A stretch of DNA of 64,000 nt from Plantago major (lineage: Eukaryota; Streptophyta; Magnoliopsida; Lamiales; Plantaginaceae), in assembly GCA_026545765.1 (NCBI GenBank), contig CM048839.1, positions 15,500,566-15,564,565 of the forward strand. Direction: 5' to 3'. The position numbers and the translations under genes were made by a program. The notes beneath the pieces were generated by a model. It was not told where the DNA came from, made no database searches, and saw only the letters and a program-made list of their open reading frames with translations. Positions 32,889-44,924 of the stretch are shown in pieces (within the stretch, counting starts at the first letter, position 1; each line of letters starts with the position of its first letter).

Positions 32889-35800
32889 TCACGGGGCATA
32901 CCCCGGACTCCTCACTGGGAGAGTAGGTTGGCTCGGACCGACTTCTTCGGCGGTAAGCGGATTGGTGGAAGACGGGTTGGCAGTGGCACGAGCTGCGAGG
33001 GATTCAGCAATTCCGAACAGGTTGAAATTTGCGTCATGGTCAACGACCCGAGCAGGCATGAAGTACCAGTTCTTTAGGAATGCCCTGTAGTTATCAAAAG
33101 GCACGAAACATACCTTTCGAAGGGCCTCCGGGACACACTTCGGGAGAAAGGGTCCGTCGTTCCTGATTTCAATCTCACCTTCCTCGGTGACCAGCTCCGC
33201 AAATTCACACGCGGCCAACCGTTCATCCGGCACATTGTCCACTGGGACCTCCACTCCATTAGCATCCGCGGAAGGAATCAATCCTTCCGCCTTCCAGTCG
33301 AAGTTCTGTGGAAGTAATCCCTTGGACTGCAACTGGCCGATGGCGGATGAAAACCCATCCAAACGGGAAGCATCGGATTTGTCCGCCATGAAAAACTTGA
33401 AGGAGTCCGACTTCATAAAGTCTCGGGCAGCCTCAAGGCGGGAAAATTGGAGGTCCTCGAGGAGCAGATCCTTCGAGTCTAGGAAGGCCTTCATCGACTT
33501 GCTGATAAAATTCTCCAGCCAGTCCAAGTCCGATTTTATCTCCTGCCAGTTAGCCTTCAACTTATTGATAAGCGTATCCTTTTATTTTAGTTGAGTCTCC
33601 GCCTGCTTCACCTTCTCCGCCTCATCCGCGGATGCGGCCATGGCCTCATGCAGCTCCTCTTCGATGGTGGCCCGCTCACTAGCCTTCCACTGCATAGCCT
33701 TGACGAAGCATCTAAGCTATAGGCAGTCCGTATAAACACAAGTTATATTTCTATCATACTGAGAACTTGGCAAAAAGAAAAAAAATGAACGAGTTACTTA
33801 CCCTCTGGTACAGCTCATGGAGCTCTCCAACCCGCTCGACCTCGGGGAGTCCGCGATGTCACGCCCCTGACCTTTTTCACCTCATAAGCATGTTTAAATA
33901 TGTTTTTAAGCAAATTTTAATATTTTAATACATGTTATAAACGTGACATTATTTGTGAAAAAGTGAATTGATATTATGTGACCGTAATTGAATTTTAATT
34001 GTTATCGTTGATTTATATAGTTTTGGACCGGCTTGTTACAAGTTTTAATTTTAACCGTTTTACATTCAAACGAGGGCGTATGAAAGAACGGACACCGTAA
34101 TATGAACCGTATGAATTTATAGTATTTGTTTGGTGTACCTTTTTGACTTTCGTATCGTATTTGTGAAAATCAAATTAAGCAGGCTGGTGCAAATAATTTT
34201 ATGATTAAAATAATGTTATTAGTTAAATTTTGATTGTTGATTCACGTCCACCGCCTTGCTAACTAAATCCTTATCCTCAATTAATTATGTAATAAACGGG
34301 TTGGCCTGTTCAGTCATTCTCAATTCATCATCATCATTTTCACTCCAGCACCAAGACACCACCACGATCACAAATTGTTCACACACACACTCGCATATAC
34401 TACACACACACACCAATTCACACAAGTTTGACAATTTATGAGTTTTGATCAACTAGTAGTGATTTTCACGTGGTGTTTCCATATATGATCATAGTTTTTC
34501 CATGTCTCACGAGCAATTAGAGCTTTAGTGAACTGATAGCCGTATAGAAAGGAGACTGAAAGAAAATAGTCAGTATATGAACGAATAAGAGTGCTGATTT
34601 GTGTTAGAGGTTGGACAAATAACTAGCAACATGTTGGACGGTCGACGGTAAGTGTATTTAGCAACTCGTTATTTAGTATTTTTGTAAATAATTTCGGTAA
34701 CCTGTTGTTTGACAAATATTTGTGGTTTGATATTATTGCTATGGTGCTAGCGTACGGGCTATGTATATATGAATTATATGGTTGATGTTGTGATATGAAA
34801 TGTGAAAATATACAGTGGTGTGCTATATATATGAAATGTTATGTTCTGGAAATGATGTAAAGCTAAAAGCGATTGGCTGATGATATGTATCAATTGTTCC
34901 CATGTACGGATGGGACATGTGTGTCGCTGAATTGTTCCCATGTACCGATGGGATATGTGCTGCTGTCTGAAAATATAATTATTCTCTGATAAAGTGTTAG
35001 CCGAATATAGGTATGTATACAATTATGTGAATTGCATTCATAAGAGATAAGAGGATTACATTATTTAATTTCGAGTCATGTGTTTTCCAAATTTGCGATA
35101 TCCATCACTGGATGGACTCTGTGTGAAATATAGAATTCCAGGTACGGCTGGAATCTATATGAAATATGAATTTCCAGCATGGCTGGACTCTGTTGGGTTC
35201 ACTGAACTCCTCTGTTATCGTGATCACGAATTACTCCTGGTCGTAACAGAGCCATAGCGGACAAAGAAAATGACTAAGCACGTGCATTATTATTATATAA
35301 ATGTGAATTATTTGAAATGCTTCTGTTTGATGTGATGAGATTTCAAAGTGAACACACGTTGGAAATCATGGAATAAATGGAGTCGCGTGTTCTGATTGAG
35401 AATTCTATATGTGTTCTGATCGATGTGAATATATGTGACTGAAAGTGATGTGCTTACCTGTCGTTAAATGGTTTGTTGCCGGTTATTTTTACAGTTTATT
35501 AAATGACCTGTTACTGATTATACTTACTGAGCCCGCAACTCATCCCAATTGCGATGTATTTTTTTATATAGCCTTTGAAGACAAGGACAAAGGAAAGGAG
35601 AGAGCTGAGTAGAAGTAAAGTCATGCATCAAGGTCGGCCGGCTGGTTTCCAATCCTTCTCCCTCGGCTCGTCTTTTGCATATCATTCATGAAAAGACTTT
35701 TGTTCTGTAAAAATTAATTTACTGCATGTGAAAATGTATTTTGCTGGCATGCAAATGTAAATGTGGTCAAAGTAATTCTGTTTAAAGCTTCCGTGCGTCT

Positions 35801-37480
35801 AAATTATAATTTTACTGTCGGTAATTATCTGTGAAGGTGATAGGGCGTCACACCCGAGCCCGTTCATATTCCATATCAAGAGCAGCTTGGTCGGATGGCA
35901 GGATAGCGGACAGCTGTTGCCTCTTAGCTGCAAGAGAGGCATCCGAGGTTGCTCCCCTCTTCCTCCCCGAGGTGATGGCGTCTCGCATCAACACATCCCG
36001 CTGGGGTGCGGATGCAGCGGAAGCTGGTGGCTTGGGGGCAGTGGTGCTGCGAGTCGTAGGGCCCTTCCCTTGTCGGGCACCACCAAGACTTGCGGATCCT
36101 CACCCACCTTCTCCCGCATCTCTTTCTCTGCCGCAAACACCGCCGCATTTTTTGGGTCCGCCATAGGAAGACCCGCGGACGTATTGATGATCTTGGCCCT
36201 TTGGCCAGTAGCAAGCTCAAGGGCCTGTTGCTCCCTCTGCAGTCTCTTCTTCTCACGGAGTGTCGACATGATATAATCGAACCAGTGAGCTACATCACAA
36301 AATAAACGTATCAGCCACGGATACATAAAGGGAGAATAACAGGAATCTCGAAAAGGAAAATTCATGGCAAGGCATTCAAGAGAAAGGAAAGCATAAATCC
36401 TAAGTTAAAGATCCTTACTGAAGTCGGTCTTTCCCCCAACTTCCACGACATCAGTCAGTTTGCAAAAGTAGGGCAGCGGCTGACAAATCAATCCGTGGAA
36501 CGGATACGTAGGTGGATTGTTCTTCTTATGAATCTCCGCCACCCACGGAACCACATTCTTCGGAAGGGGGCGCCAGTCCGGGATACTCTCTCTTAAGAAC
36601 TTTTTTGGCAGCCCTCACTGCTCTCGCCTCCTTGCGGACATCCCGGGCTTCAAAGCCATCCGCACAAAAATGTATTTATCCCACTACTTCGACCCCATAG
36701 AAGAAATGGAGTCGGAAATGAAGTTGTAGGGTTTCCTATTTACAAAGGTATAAAATAGGGGATTCCCCGGACTAAAAGCAACGTGGAAGAGCTGCCTAAA
36801 GTTCTCAAAATTCACAGGCTGCCCCTTCTTTTTACAAAAAACAGCAAAACAAATAAGGTTACCCAAAGACTTTGGGATAACTTGGCTCGGACCGATCCCA
36901 ATATGGTTTAGGATATGTTTCAGCTCGGGCGCGATTGGGATCTTCCACCCACAAGCGAAGGCCACTTCGTGCACACACATGTACCCATCGGGCGGATTGT
37001 AAAAGGCATGCCCGGGCTCTGGAACCATGATTTCAACGGACTCCGGGATCTCCCACTTCCGCATCCACTCAGGAATGTCCTCAGGTTTTACTTTGGACGG
37101 ACAAGTGGGGAGTAGCCCGTCTACATTCAACTCTCCGTATTCATCCGCTATCACAACGGCGGACGCAGGACGAGGGAATTTGATTTGCGCCGCCTTGGCC
37201 CCATGACCCTCAATCAGCGGAATAGTGGATTGAGCGGGCACCCCAGGACGTAACACAATTCGACGACCACCACGTCTTTGTGGGCGGGCAGCTTGAGTAG
37301 CTTCTTCCTCTTCCTCCTCATCATCAGCTTCTTCTTCACCATCTTCCTCCTCCTCTTCTTCACCGACGGGTCTCCCGGATGTGCTTGGGTTGGCCGGACC
37401 TTTCTCCACTACAACTCGATCCTCTACACCAGCCTCAAACATCTCTATATCATCCGCCTCCTGACCACTCTCGCATGAAG
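32889..37480 (-). CDS. Antisense accessory gene of Tat element 2, 'putative gypsy-type transposon' protein (fossil, split by a solo LTR)
   Basis: The minus-strand blocks parallel element 1: acidic EEEEEDGEEEADDEEEEEE segment and conserved domain with VHEVAFACGWKIPIA, GIGPSQVIPKSLGNLICF and FRQLFHVAFSPGNPLFYTF (37442-36684 and onward), MSTLREKKRLQREQQALE linker (36276-35990), then a Lys/Glu-rich stretch and the C-terminal block with DGFSSAIGQLQSKGLLP (33560-32889). The gaps between blocks fall where element 1 has them, which supports introns. The solo LTR at 33857-35853 separates the linker from the C-terminal blocks. Broken. Confidence 0.65.
33857..35853 (+). mobile_element. Solo LTR nested in Tat element 2
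   Basis: Starts TGTCACGCCCC and ends GGGCGTCACA. Flanks CGCGA (33852-33856) and CCCGA (35854-35858) are a 5-bp duplication with one change. Removing it gives gtccgcgagcccg, which aligns with gtccgcaagcacg in element 1 (minus strand). 1,997 bp, no coding domain, so a solo LTR of a different family from its host; termini suggest a chromovirus. Confidence 0.85.
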
Positions 37481-38069
37481 TACAGTCTCATAACACTATG
37501 GGCACTAAACTTGGCACACAAAGACATTCCATGGGCACTATTATCTACCCTACCCAGCATGTTAACAGGGACAACTTACGAAAGACTGTGTGCCAATCGG
37601 CACCAACACACCACCAAACAGACATGCATTATCAAATTTTAGTTACATTGGACATGATATACAGGGCGAGCCAACAAGTTACCAGTGAAGGAAGTTAGTA
37701 CAATATAGCACACGGGAAGAGTTTTCCAACTAAGTATACTACTGGAATCTACCACTAGCAGCATTTACAACCATGGAATCAACAGGCAGGTAATCGACCA
37801 AGGGAAAGGCATACAAGCATGAAGCAATCGTATCATAACAAAGAAAAATTTCAGGAAGAATCGAGGTATACTTACTTGATCAAGTTGACTTGGTAAGTTT
37901 GGACAGACGATGAAGCCTTACTAGCTCTCCGAGAGTGTAGAAAGAAGGTGGAAAGTGCAAGATTTTGCGAGTTTTAGTTGCTCGGATTGATCTTGGTTTG
38001 CTCGGATTGTTCAAGAATCGCTCTGAGTATTCGAGGTGGCTAAAGTGTGAAAGCGACAGATAAGGTAAC

Positions 38070-38345
38070 TATTTATAAGGGACAATTGGGGAAGTCGAAA
38101 CGTCGCATCACCTGGATTCTAATCCCAACCGTTGATCTTTTTAATCCAACGGCTGCGCCGGTTCGCAAAAGGCGCAATGATGATAGTACTCCCCAATTAA
38201 TGCTTCTTAGAAACGTCACATCACTTGCGTTTCAATCCCCACCGTTGATCCTCTCAAATCCAACGGTTGCATCGGTTCCTTCGGGATCCTTTCCAGTGGG
38301 CTGGACAAATGACATATTGGGCCTTTTGAACCACTGTTCATTAGC
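38070..38345 (-). promoter_or_regulatory. Antisense promoter 1 of element 2, TATA at 38070-38077
   Basis: On the minus strand CCCTTATAAATAG, with two upstream repeats each carrying paired AACGG cores (about 38128-38155 and 38247-38272) and several GGGCC/TGGGCT motifs (38295-38345). It matches 9380-9660 in element 1. Confidence 0.6.
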
Positions 38346-38444
38346 CCAAGTGAACCATTCCACATATTTGGCCCAACGGATGGCTTCCTATACACTCTTC
38401 CACAAAGGGCTTCTTCAGATCCTAACCGTACTCGGATACAAATA

Positions 38445-38498
38445 CCTTTTCCATCTACAGTCCGAGATATTACATAACTCGGACTGTAGAAGGAAAGG
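38445..38498. repeat. Conserved hairpin next to a G-run, element 2
   Basis: Arms CCTTTTCCATCTACAGTCCGAG and CTCGGACTGTAGAAGGAAAGG flank a short AT loop, followed by a G-run. Equivalent to 9234-9287. Confidence 0.8.
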
Positions 38499-38650
38499 GG
38501 GGGGGGGCAGAGAGATATATTGAATTCCTAAGCACACGGACGACGGATCCCACAAAAAGGATTTTTTCCTTTTCAGTTAACGATTCGGACACGCTCCACA
38601 ACACACTTGTTCTTTTCATAGTTACCAACTATCTTCTACCAAGATACTTG

Positions 38651-38667
38651 GAAACTAGGGGGACATA
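38651..38667 (+). other. Polypurine tract of Tat element 2
   Basis: gaaactagggggacata directly precedes the 3' LTR start TGTTGATAC. Confidence 0.7.
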
Positions 38668-39559
38668 TGTTGATACGGACGTGTGTCCAATCCGTTAAGG
38701 GCGCCATAGAGCGTGTCCTAAAGCGCATCAAGGCTGAGATAGCCAATCCAGTGCTAGTCCGACCTTCAAATGGTCCGACCTAAGGGAAACCATCCCAGGT
38801 CAACTAGTATTTACAAGTCAACATACCTTCTTAGCTGGGTCCGACCAAGCTAGGTGAATGACTTCCGAACCTAACAAAAGGTCACATGGTCCTTCCATGT
38901 ACCACAAACTATCAGTCCTAGGATGCCAAATGGACCGGACGAGGGAATCTCGGACGCCACCATCGCAATAAGACCAAACGTACATAACAGAACCACTGAG
39001 ATACTTCCGTGGAACCCTGGGCTCGGACGCCTTGAGTTACCTAAGGGCAGATCAACCAACAGAAGGATCTGTCCGAAGGAGTTACACGGACCCAACGTGG
39101 AGCAAAGATTTCGGAGGAGGAAAGGTCCCAACTACCCTCCCAGGCCCAGTAATTAGTACTGGATTACTGTTCACTATTGGGCCATGGGCTAAAGGTAGCA
39201 TTGATGTCCAAATCTGAAGCATACACTTGGCACCATCTTGTGAGTCACTTCATAAGATAAGGTATCTATAAATATAGCACAAGGTCCAAAACCTTAAGGT
39301 AAGGAGCAATCCCTAAGTCTGATTGATATCATAACCTTCCTCATAACTATTACATTGAGAGCTACCAACTCTCTCTTGAGTAAAGTCTCTTATCGGATTG
39401 ACATACGCAATCCGGGTAACCCCCCCCCCCCCCACTTAGTCCTTTCAGGTACTCCATCACGGACAGGTACTGCTTCGGACTTCAAATAGGAGGCAGGTCC
39501 TAAACTAGGTTGCTTGTAATAGTTTAGTTAGTTAGTGTTCGAGGTTTCACCCCTTATCA
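38668..39559 (+). repeat. 3' LTR of Tat element 2
   Basis: 892 bp matching 23777-24683 at roughly 94-95% by eye. Ends CCCCTTATCA rather than CCCCTCAACA. Confidence 0.88.
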
Positions 39560-41615
39560 TTGAAAACGTGTAGAGATCACTATTTCTCTAGAGAATTTTT
39601 GTTTAAAAACACATCTTAACCCTTCTTCTTGCAAAACAAAAGAAAGCGATTGAATTAAAATTGAAGAATTAATATAAATTAATCTAAGGACGCTCCTGGG
39701 TCAAAATAATCCTTCTCAATTGAGCAACCAAGGACGCATGATTTAATGAAGGTTATTAGAGACACCTCACATAGGTCAATCTCACCACCAACCATATTGT
39801 CCGCCGAGCATCTTGTGCTCGGATGATTAGCTTTTCATTATAGAAGAAAGGCAAGGTATGAACTTGTCTGCTCGGTCATCACTATCAAAGGGCCAATTCA
39901 TGGAACACATAGTAGTGAAAGCCATGTACGTGAGCTGAGCATATTGACTGCTCGGTACCTCTCAAGGTGCTAGGACTTGGGTAAATTAAACAGTGAGATC
40001 AACTGCGGTGCGTGTAGCTTAGTACTTCCGCTCTGATTGCCACATATCGAAAGACTGCTAGGCAGGCAAACTTCGCAGGGCCGACCTGCAGATGAAAGTT
40101 ATGCAAAAAAATTTAAATTGTTTCTATTAATAAAAAATATTGATTATAATAGAAGAAAAAATATTCAAGATATGAAAAATAAAAAAATTTACACCATCAT
40201 GAATTGAACACGAGACCTTTTGTAAGTTAGATATCAACTTTACCACTTAGAGAAAATGATCTTAATGCTTCATTATTATATGGAAACAGATGTATATATA
40301 ACATCAAATTTAAAATTGGGCCCCCCAAAATAGGGTCTGAAATGGCTCACAAGATTTCTGCCGGGCCTGCTTCCGGCCTTCCCCAAGTTATATCCTTGTT
40401 CAAAATCTATATATAGGAGCTCATTTGTATCAAATTATCACTACTCACACATTTATTGAGAGAACCTAACACACTCTAGTCAACCTACTCGTTTACTAAG
40501 TTGTGATCGATTTGTCTTAAACAACTGGCCTAAAATGATCTAACCCCTTCATGTTTTATTTATATTGATAGGTAAAGAACCTTGAATAATTCCTTTGGCC
40601 AGGAAGGACTCAGGTATTTTTATACCTCATATTAAATAAATAGATTCCACACACCTATTCAAGTGTGAATTCTTATATAAAAATGCAAGTTAACACCTTT
40701 GATAAGTTCAAGTTTTACCCAAAATGAAATTCTGCATTAGTTAGCATGCATCCATCATAATTTAATTGCTAAACTTAAAAAATGGCTAAACCGGCAAAAA
40801 GATTAAGTGAAATTTCTAGATCAATAATCAAATTAACAACTCTGATGTTTATTCATCTGGTTTGATCAATAGTACAAAAACTGCTTGTTTGAAATCAGCT
40901 AGCTTCGAAAACCTGATCAAAATGTTCACAAAGTAAATCATAAAGACAAGGAAAGTAAATATTCTGACCAATGTGATGTTTGAGAAGGTGAATAATTAGA
41001 AAATGTCACAGACTGTTCAGAACACTGATGTTTTCTATTGTCTTTTTCATCAATTTGATTCTCCACTGAAATTGACCAACATTTTTTTACCTTTCATATC
41101 ATAAATTAACATCAGAAACTTATCAATTCAAATTTGGTACAAAATTCGCTTTAATTTCATGTGATTTCTCTGTTCAATATTTCTCAAGTCTTTTAATCTG
41201 CAGGCATAAGATGTCAACAGTGAAATTCTTTCACCTGCAAATTCAGGCTTTTAAAGATACACTTGCTAAATATGTACACTGAGTAATTAGGTAATCTTTT
41301 GGTTAATGTTCCACCAATCTGAGAATCTGCACACTCAAAGGCGGAGTCATAATTAACTTGAAAGGATATGCGATTAATCATAAACCAACATATCAGCATT
41401 CAAATTTAATTATCACTTATATCCAAGAATATATATAGAATATCTTCACCAAAATTATTTTTCACAATCGATATGTAAAATATTCTAAAATTTGAAATTT
41501 AAGTACGTAGTATGGATATAAAAATTGAAATACATATATAGATTTGACAAAACGTTCATCAAGTATAGAAGAAAAGGGGAAATTAAACTGGGTGCCGGTG
41601 ATAGCAATACACTTA
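39560..41615. other. Spacer with an old repeat at about 40055-40392, no gene
   Basis: No credible ORF. Around 40055-40392 GC-rich ends (GCAGGGCCGACCTGC; GCCGGGCCTGCTTCCGGCC) bracket an AT-rich core, and the minus strand holds a tRNA-like CTAAGTGGTAAAG ... GTGTTCAATTC pair. This may be a hAT-like or SINE-like repeat; I could not find target duplications. Confidence 0.3.
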
Positions 41616-42841
41616 GGCCCTGTTTAGCAAAACTAGCTGAAAAGCTAGCTGGTAGCTGGAAAGCTAGCTGATAGCTGATTAACTAGCTGGTAGCTGAATA
41701 GGTAGCTGAAAAGCTAGCTGAATAGGTAGCTGATTAACTAGCTGAAAAGCTAGCTAATTTTAATGTAGGTGTTTAGCAAATTAGCTGATAAGCTAGCTGG
41801 TATTTTATAAAATGACATAAAAGGGCATTACTCTTATTTTTCTAAATAATAGTACATCACATTTTTGTCTAATTATTTTAATATATATTCAATGTACTTT
41901 TCACCGCCACTTTAATAACATCATTGAAAATTATCAGAAGTTGAAAATAAATATTCGTTGAGCATTCTAACTTAATACGGAAAAAAAATTAGTAACTTAT
42001 GCAAGTTGCAAACAAGTACACAAAATGTATATCAAAGGTTCCAACAAATATAAAATATAAGTCATCTATTGAGAAAAATGTAACTAAGCTAGATCATCAC
42101 TTTCCCATATCAAATCTGCAATGTTGTCACGGATTACATTCATCTCAGTAGATGTTTCTCTTGAATTTTCACGGTTGGTGGCACTAGCAGTGTCAGGGAG
42201 TTCTTCAAAGGGTATATAATCCGGATGACTCTCAAGTACATTAAATATTAGATCATCTTCTCAGTGTATCCTAATGTAATTATGTAAAGCAACCGCAACC
42301 ATGATAACATCAATCTGAGTCTCCATGCTATATTGTGGCATTCCAGCCAATATCTTCCATCTTTTCTTCAACATACCAAATGATCTTTCAATGCACCTTC
42401 TAAGTGATGAATGTAATTTGTTAAATGCTTCTTGCCCATTAGATGGTCGTTCATGCTCAAATTGAGATTTTCTGGCAACGAGAATTCACAACTCGAGAAA
42501 TTCATATTATGTAATTAAAGAAGAGCAGGAGTAGTAGCAGATTACCTGGAGCGCTGGCAAGGAGAGGCGATGGAACATGTAACGACAAAGAAGAAAGATA
42601 GAACACGAGAATAATACTAACGATTGGTTTTACTTTATTTAATTTAGGTTAGGGATATTTTCGGAATAAAAAGATAACAAGTAGCTTTTTTGTTTTAAAA
42701 AGCTAACCTGGATAGCTTCTTCAACCAGCTAGCTGATTTAAAAAGCTGCGCGTTCACGTAATAAGTTTTTTACTAAGTCAATGGTAAAAAAAAACTAATG
42801 AAGCTGAAAAGCTAGCTGGAAAGCTAGTGGTAAACAGGTCC
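41616..42841 (-). mobile_element. PIF/Harbinger element, family A, with transposase remnant
   Basis: Termini GGCCCTGTTTAGCAAAA and its inverse (TAAACAGGTCC) are flanked by TTA at 41613-41615 and 42842-42844, the PIF/Harbinger target. Sub-terminal AGCTAGCTGGTAGC-type blocks repeat at both ends. The interior retains only the 3' part of a transposase gene, so it cannot move by itself. The MITEs at 23102-23376 and 53966-54255 share its ends. Confidence 0.9.
42088..42478 (-). pseudogene. PIF/Harbinger transposase C-terminal remnant
   Basis: The minus strand reads FEHERPSNGQEAFNKLHSSL, RRCIERSFGMLKKRWKIL, MPQYSMETQIDVIMVAVALH and NYIRIH, then an in-frame stop, then EDDLIFNVLESHPDYIPFEE and further acidic residues to DDLA and a stop near 42088. 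The ERSFGMLKKRW...ALHN pattern is the C-terminal part of the DDE nuclease, with the E likely the third catalytic acid. The first two catalytic D regions are absent. Dead. Confidence 0.8.
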
Positions 42842-43177
42842 TTAATTAGTTCTTGTGCATAATAATCTCTTGTGTCCTTGCTCAATTTATACACAACCAT
42901 CTGGGATCTCATGTCTTCAAATACTTTTGAATTTCGACTCAAATCGTGCTCTAATAATGATTACATAAAGTGTTGCATAATTTAGGATACAATGCTATAC
43001 TACTTAAACATGAAGGAGAAATCAATATATAGTTCATAAAAAAGTGAGATATAGCGAACTATTTTTAAATTCGCTACACGTAATTAATCTGGCAGCGAAG
43101 GCAGTGCACATAGCTTGGATTTACGAACAAACATTAATACAGGCGTATTGCTTGGAATGACAATGTCTTACCATGAA
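42842..43177. other. 3' flank of the zinc-finger gene
   Basis: AT-rich sequence downstream of the zinc-finger gene (which reads leftward). It probably includes its 3' UTR; no further gene seen. Confidence 0.4.
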
Positions 43178-43726
43178 TCACAATCGAAGATCCAAATCGA
43201 GCTCTTGTGAATCATCAGCAGGAGAATACTGTTGATCATTAGCCCTAAAGCTTCCAGGCCAATTATTAGCCACATCCATTGGAACGCCTTCATGCAAGTT
43301 AGGAACCCTAAATTCGGACTCATCTTCACATCTCGGCTCCAATTTTGCCTTGTCCCAACCGGCAGGCCCAGTCCCAGACAATGCATGAGGACCAACAAGT
43401 CCAAGAGTGTAGAAATTGGGCATGGATACCGGATACGGGCCCGTATGTGGCTGCTTGTTTCTACACTTGTTGAAAGCTACTTTACTCTCCTTGCGGTGAG
43501 CGTTCATGTGACCACCCAATGCCTGTGAGCTGAAGAAAACGCGGTTGCAACTCCGGCACCCGAAAAGCTGCTTATTATGTGAAGAAGTTGAAGAAGCATA
43601 AGCAGAAGCAGTGTGTCCAAGTTGAAGGGTTGGTTGGATGTTGAGGCTCATGTTGAGGTTTGGTACTTGAAAATTTTGTTCATCTGCTTGACCTAGATTA
43701 TAGTGGTTGTTTGTCGTATCACCCAT
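43178..43726 (-). CDS. C2H2 zinc-finger/EAR transcriptional repressor, single QALGGH finger
   Basis: 182 codons, uninterrupted, single exon. One plant-type C2H2 finger at residues about 56-77: CRSCNRVFFSSQALGGHMNAH, that is C-X2-C-X12-H-X3-H with the plant-specific QALGGH core that contacts DNA. The C-terminus LDLDLRL is an EAR motif (LxLxL), which recruits TOPLESS-type corepressors in this family. The N-terminus has a second short LNMSLNI stretch. Size and layout fit the small one-finger proteins related to Arabidopsis ZFP1-ZFP7/SUPERMAN relatives; I cannot name the orthologue. Nuclear repressor of developmental genes is the family expectation. ATG at 43726 is supported by a TATA about 70 bp upstream. 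No neighbour suggests a cluster. It appears intact. Confidence 0.9.
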   Translation of the reverse strand: MGDTTNNHYNLGQADEQNFQVPNLNMSLNIQPTLQLGHTASAYASSTSSHNKQLFGCRSCNRVFFSSQALGGHMNAHRKESKVAFNKCRNKQPHTGPYPVSMPNFYTLGLVGPHALSGTGPAGWDKAKLEPRCEDESEFRVPNLHEGVPMDVANNWPGSFRANDQQYSPADDSQELDLDLRL

Positions 43727-43796
43727 TAGGTAGCTAGGGAAAATTATATACTATATTTAATTGTGTTGGTTGAGAAACTTTATGGGAGTTTGATGA

Positions 43797-43804
43797 TATA
43801 TATA
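43797..43804 (-). promoter_or_regulatory. TATA box of the zinc-finger gene
   Basis: TATATATA-type motif about 70 bp upstream of the ATG, leaving a leader of roughly 40 nt. Confidence 0.6.
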
Positions 43805-43809
43805 GAGAA

Positions 43810-44924
43810 TTTTATATTGGTAAAGCTATGTTATTTTAATCTAAAAATTCATTAATTTCGATTCAATTTTATTCGATTTAATTACATTTAGTTGTTTTAA
43901 ATACTACAATTCGATTTTATTCGCATTTAAAATAATAGAATCTAAGTCTAGGTAGTTTGTACTAGTTTATTTTAACCCATATTCTACTGGGATACCGTTT
44001 ATATTTAATTGTAGTGGTCCCACATAGAATTACTTTTTTTTTAACGTTAAAATATTTAATAACAACGTAAATAAATACGAATGATCATAAAATACGAGAA
44101 TTTGAAATCATTAATCTCAACTCCAAATTAAAACAAACAAGTGGATACTACGTAGGTTTGATGAAAAGGAAGTCATTAATTATTGTGACTGATAAGTCGC
44201 TTGGATCTAGCTAAGCTTCAGTAGTTTTGTTTGTTTCCTTTAGCTTTCACTGAGTTCTCTAACTAGTGGAGTGTAGACATGCATTAACAAGGAATTCCCA
44301 TTAACAATGTTTGAAAAACACGTACGAACGAGCTCCACAAGAAATGTTGGAAGGTCATTTTCGGAGATGGATATATTGCAAATATCTTGGCTATAGTTGT
44401 TTCAAACTCAGGTTCGATGAGTTGTACCATGTTTACGTTCGGGAGATGTACATGTTGTTTGGCATACGGCTGCAAAACCTATGTTAAAATTCAAATTATA
44501 TTTGCCATACAATTAAAAATTCTAATGAAACCTGATTTGTTTTAATTAAAGAAAAAAACTTCGTTAAGAAAAACTTGTTAAAGTTGTGGCACACCAGATA
44601 AATTCTTATCTGCGCATAAATTTTACGTGACACAAAGCTATATACCCGATCACATAAATTAATTAAGTATACAATAATATAAAATCTCCATAAATTAATA
44701 ATTTTGATAAAACAAATAATTTGTTCGGTCCCAAGTTAGGACCAATTCAGATTTCAACCACAATCTATTAAATAATACTTCCTCCGTCCCGGAAATAACT
44801 TTCCATTTTGCTATTTTAGGTGTTTCAAACAAAACTTCTTATTTTCATTTTTGGAAATTATCCATCAAACTTTAACATTAAATATACTCAAAAGTAAACC
44901 CACTAACATTGTATCCAACTTTAA
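43810..44924. other. Upstream region of the zinc-finger gene and spacer
   Basis: AT-rich. At 44284-44475 the minus strand has a 63-codon ORF (MQPYAKQHVHLPNVNMVQLI...) whose family I do not recognise; it may be a gene scrap. Near 44778 ACTTCCTCCGTCCCGG looks like one Stowaway-type end without a visible partner. Confidence 0.35.

Larger units (their letters stand above)
23777..39559 (+). mobile_element. Tat-lineage Ty3/gypsy retrotransposon, element 2 (broken fossil) with nested solo LTR
   Basis: LTRs are at 23777-24683 and 38668-39559. The internal order matches element 1, read on the plus strand. Excluding the nested 2.0-kb solo LTR it is about 13.8 kb, the same length as element 1. LTR differences counted over the first 250 bp are about 14, roughly 5-6%, or about 2 million years under an assumed 1.3e-8 per site per year. 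I find no clean target duplication, and the outer 3' terminus has changed. Coding frames are broken in several places, and the integrase region looks shorter than in element 1. Confidence 0.9.

Noticed and set aside
40195-40260. Minus-strand tRNA gene
   Set aside because: A- and B-box-like motifs are present, but no acceptor or anticodon stem pairs. Kept only as a possible old repeat.
44284-44475. 63-codon ORF upstream of the zinc-finger gene
   Set aside because: No recognisable family, no promoter or partner exon. Noted as a possible gene scrap only.
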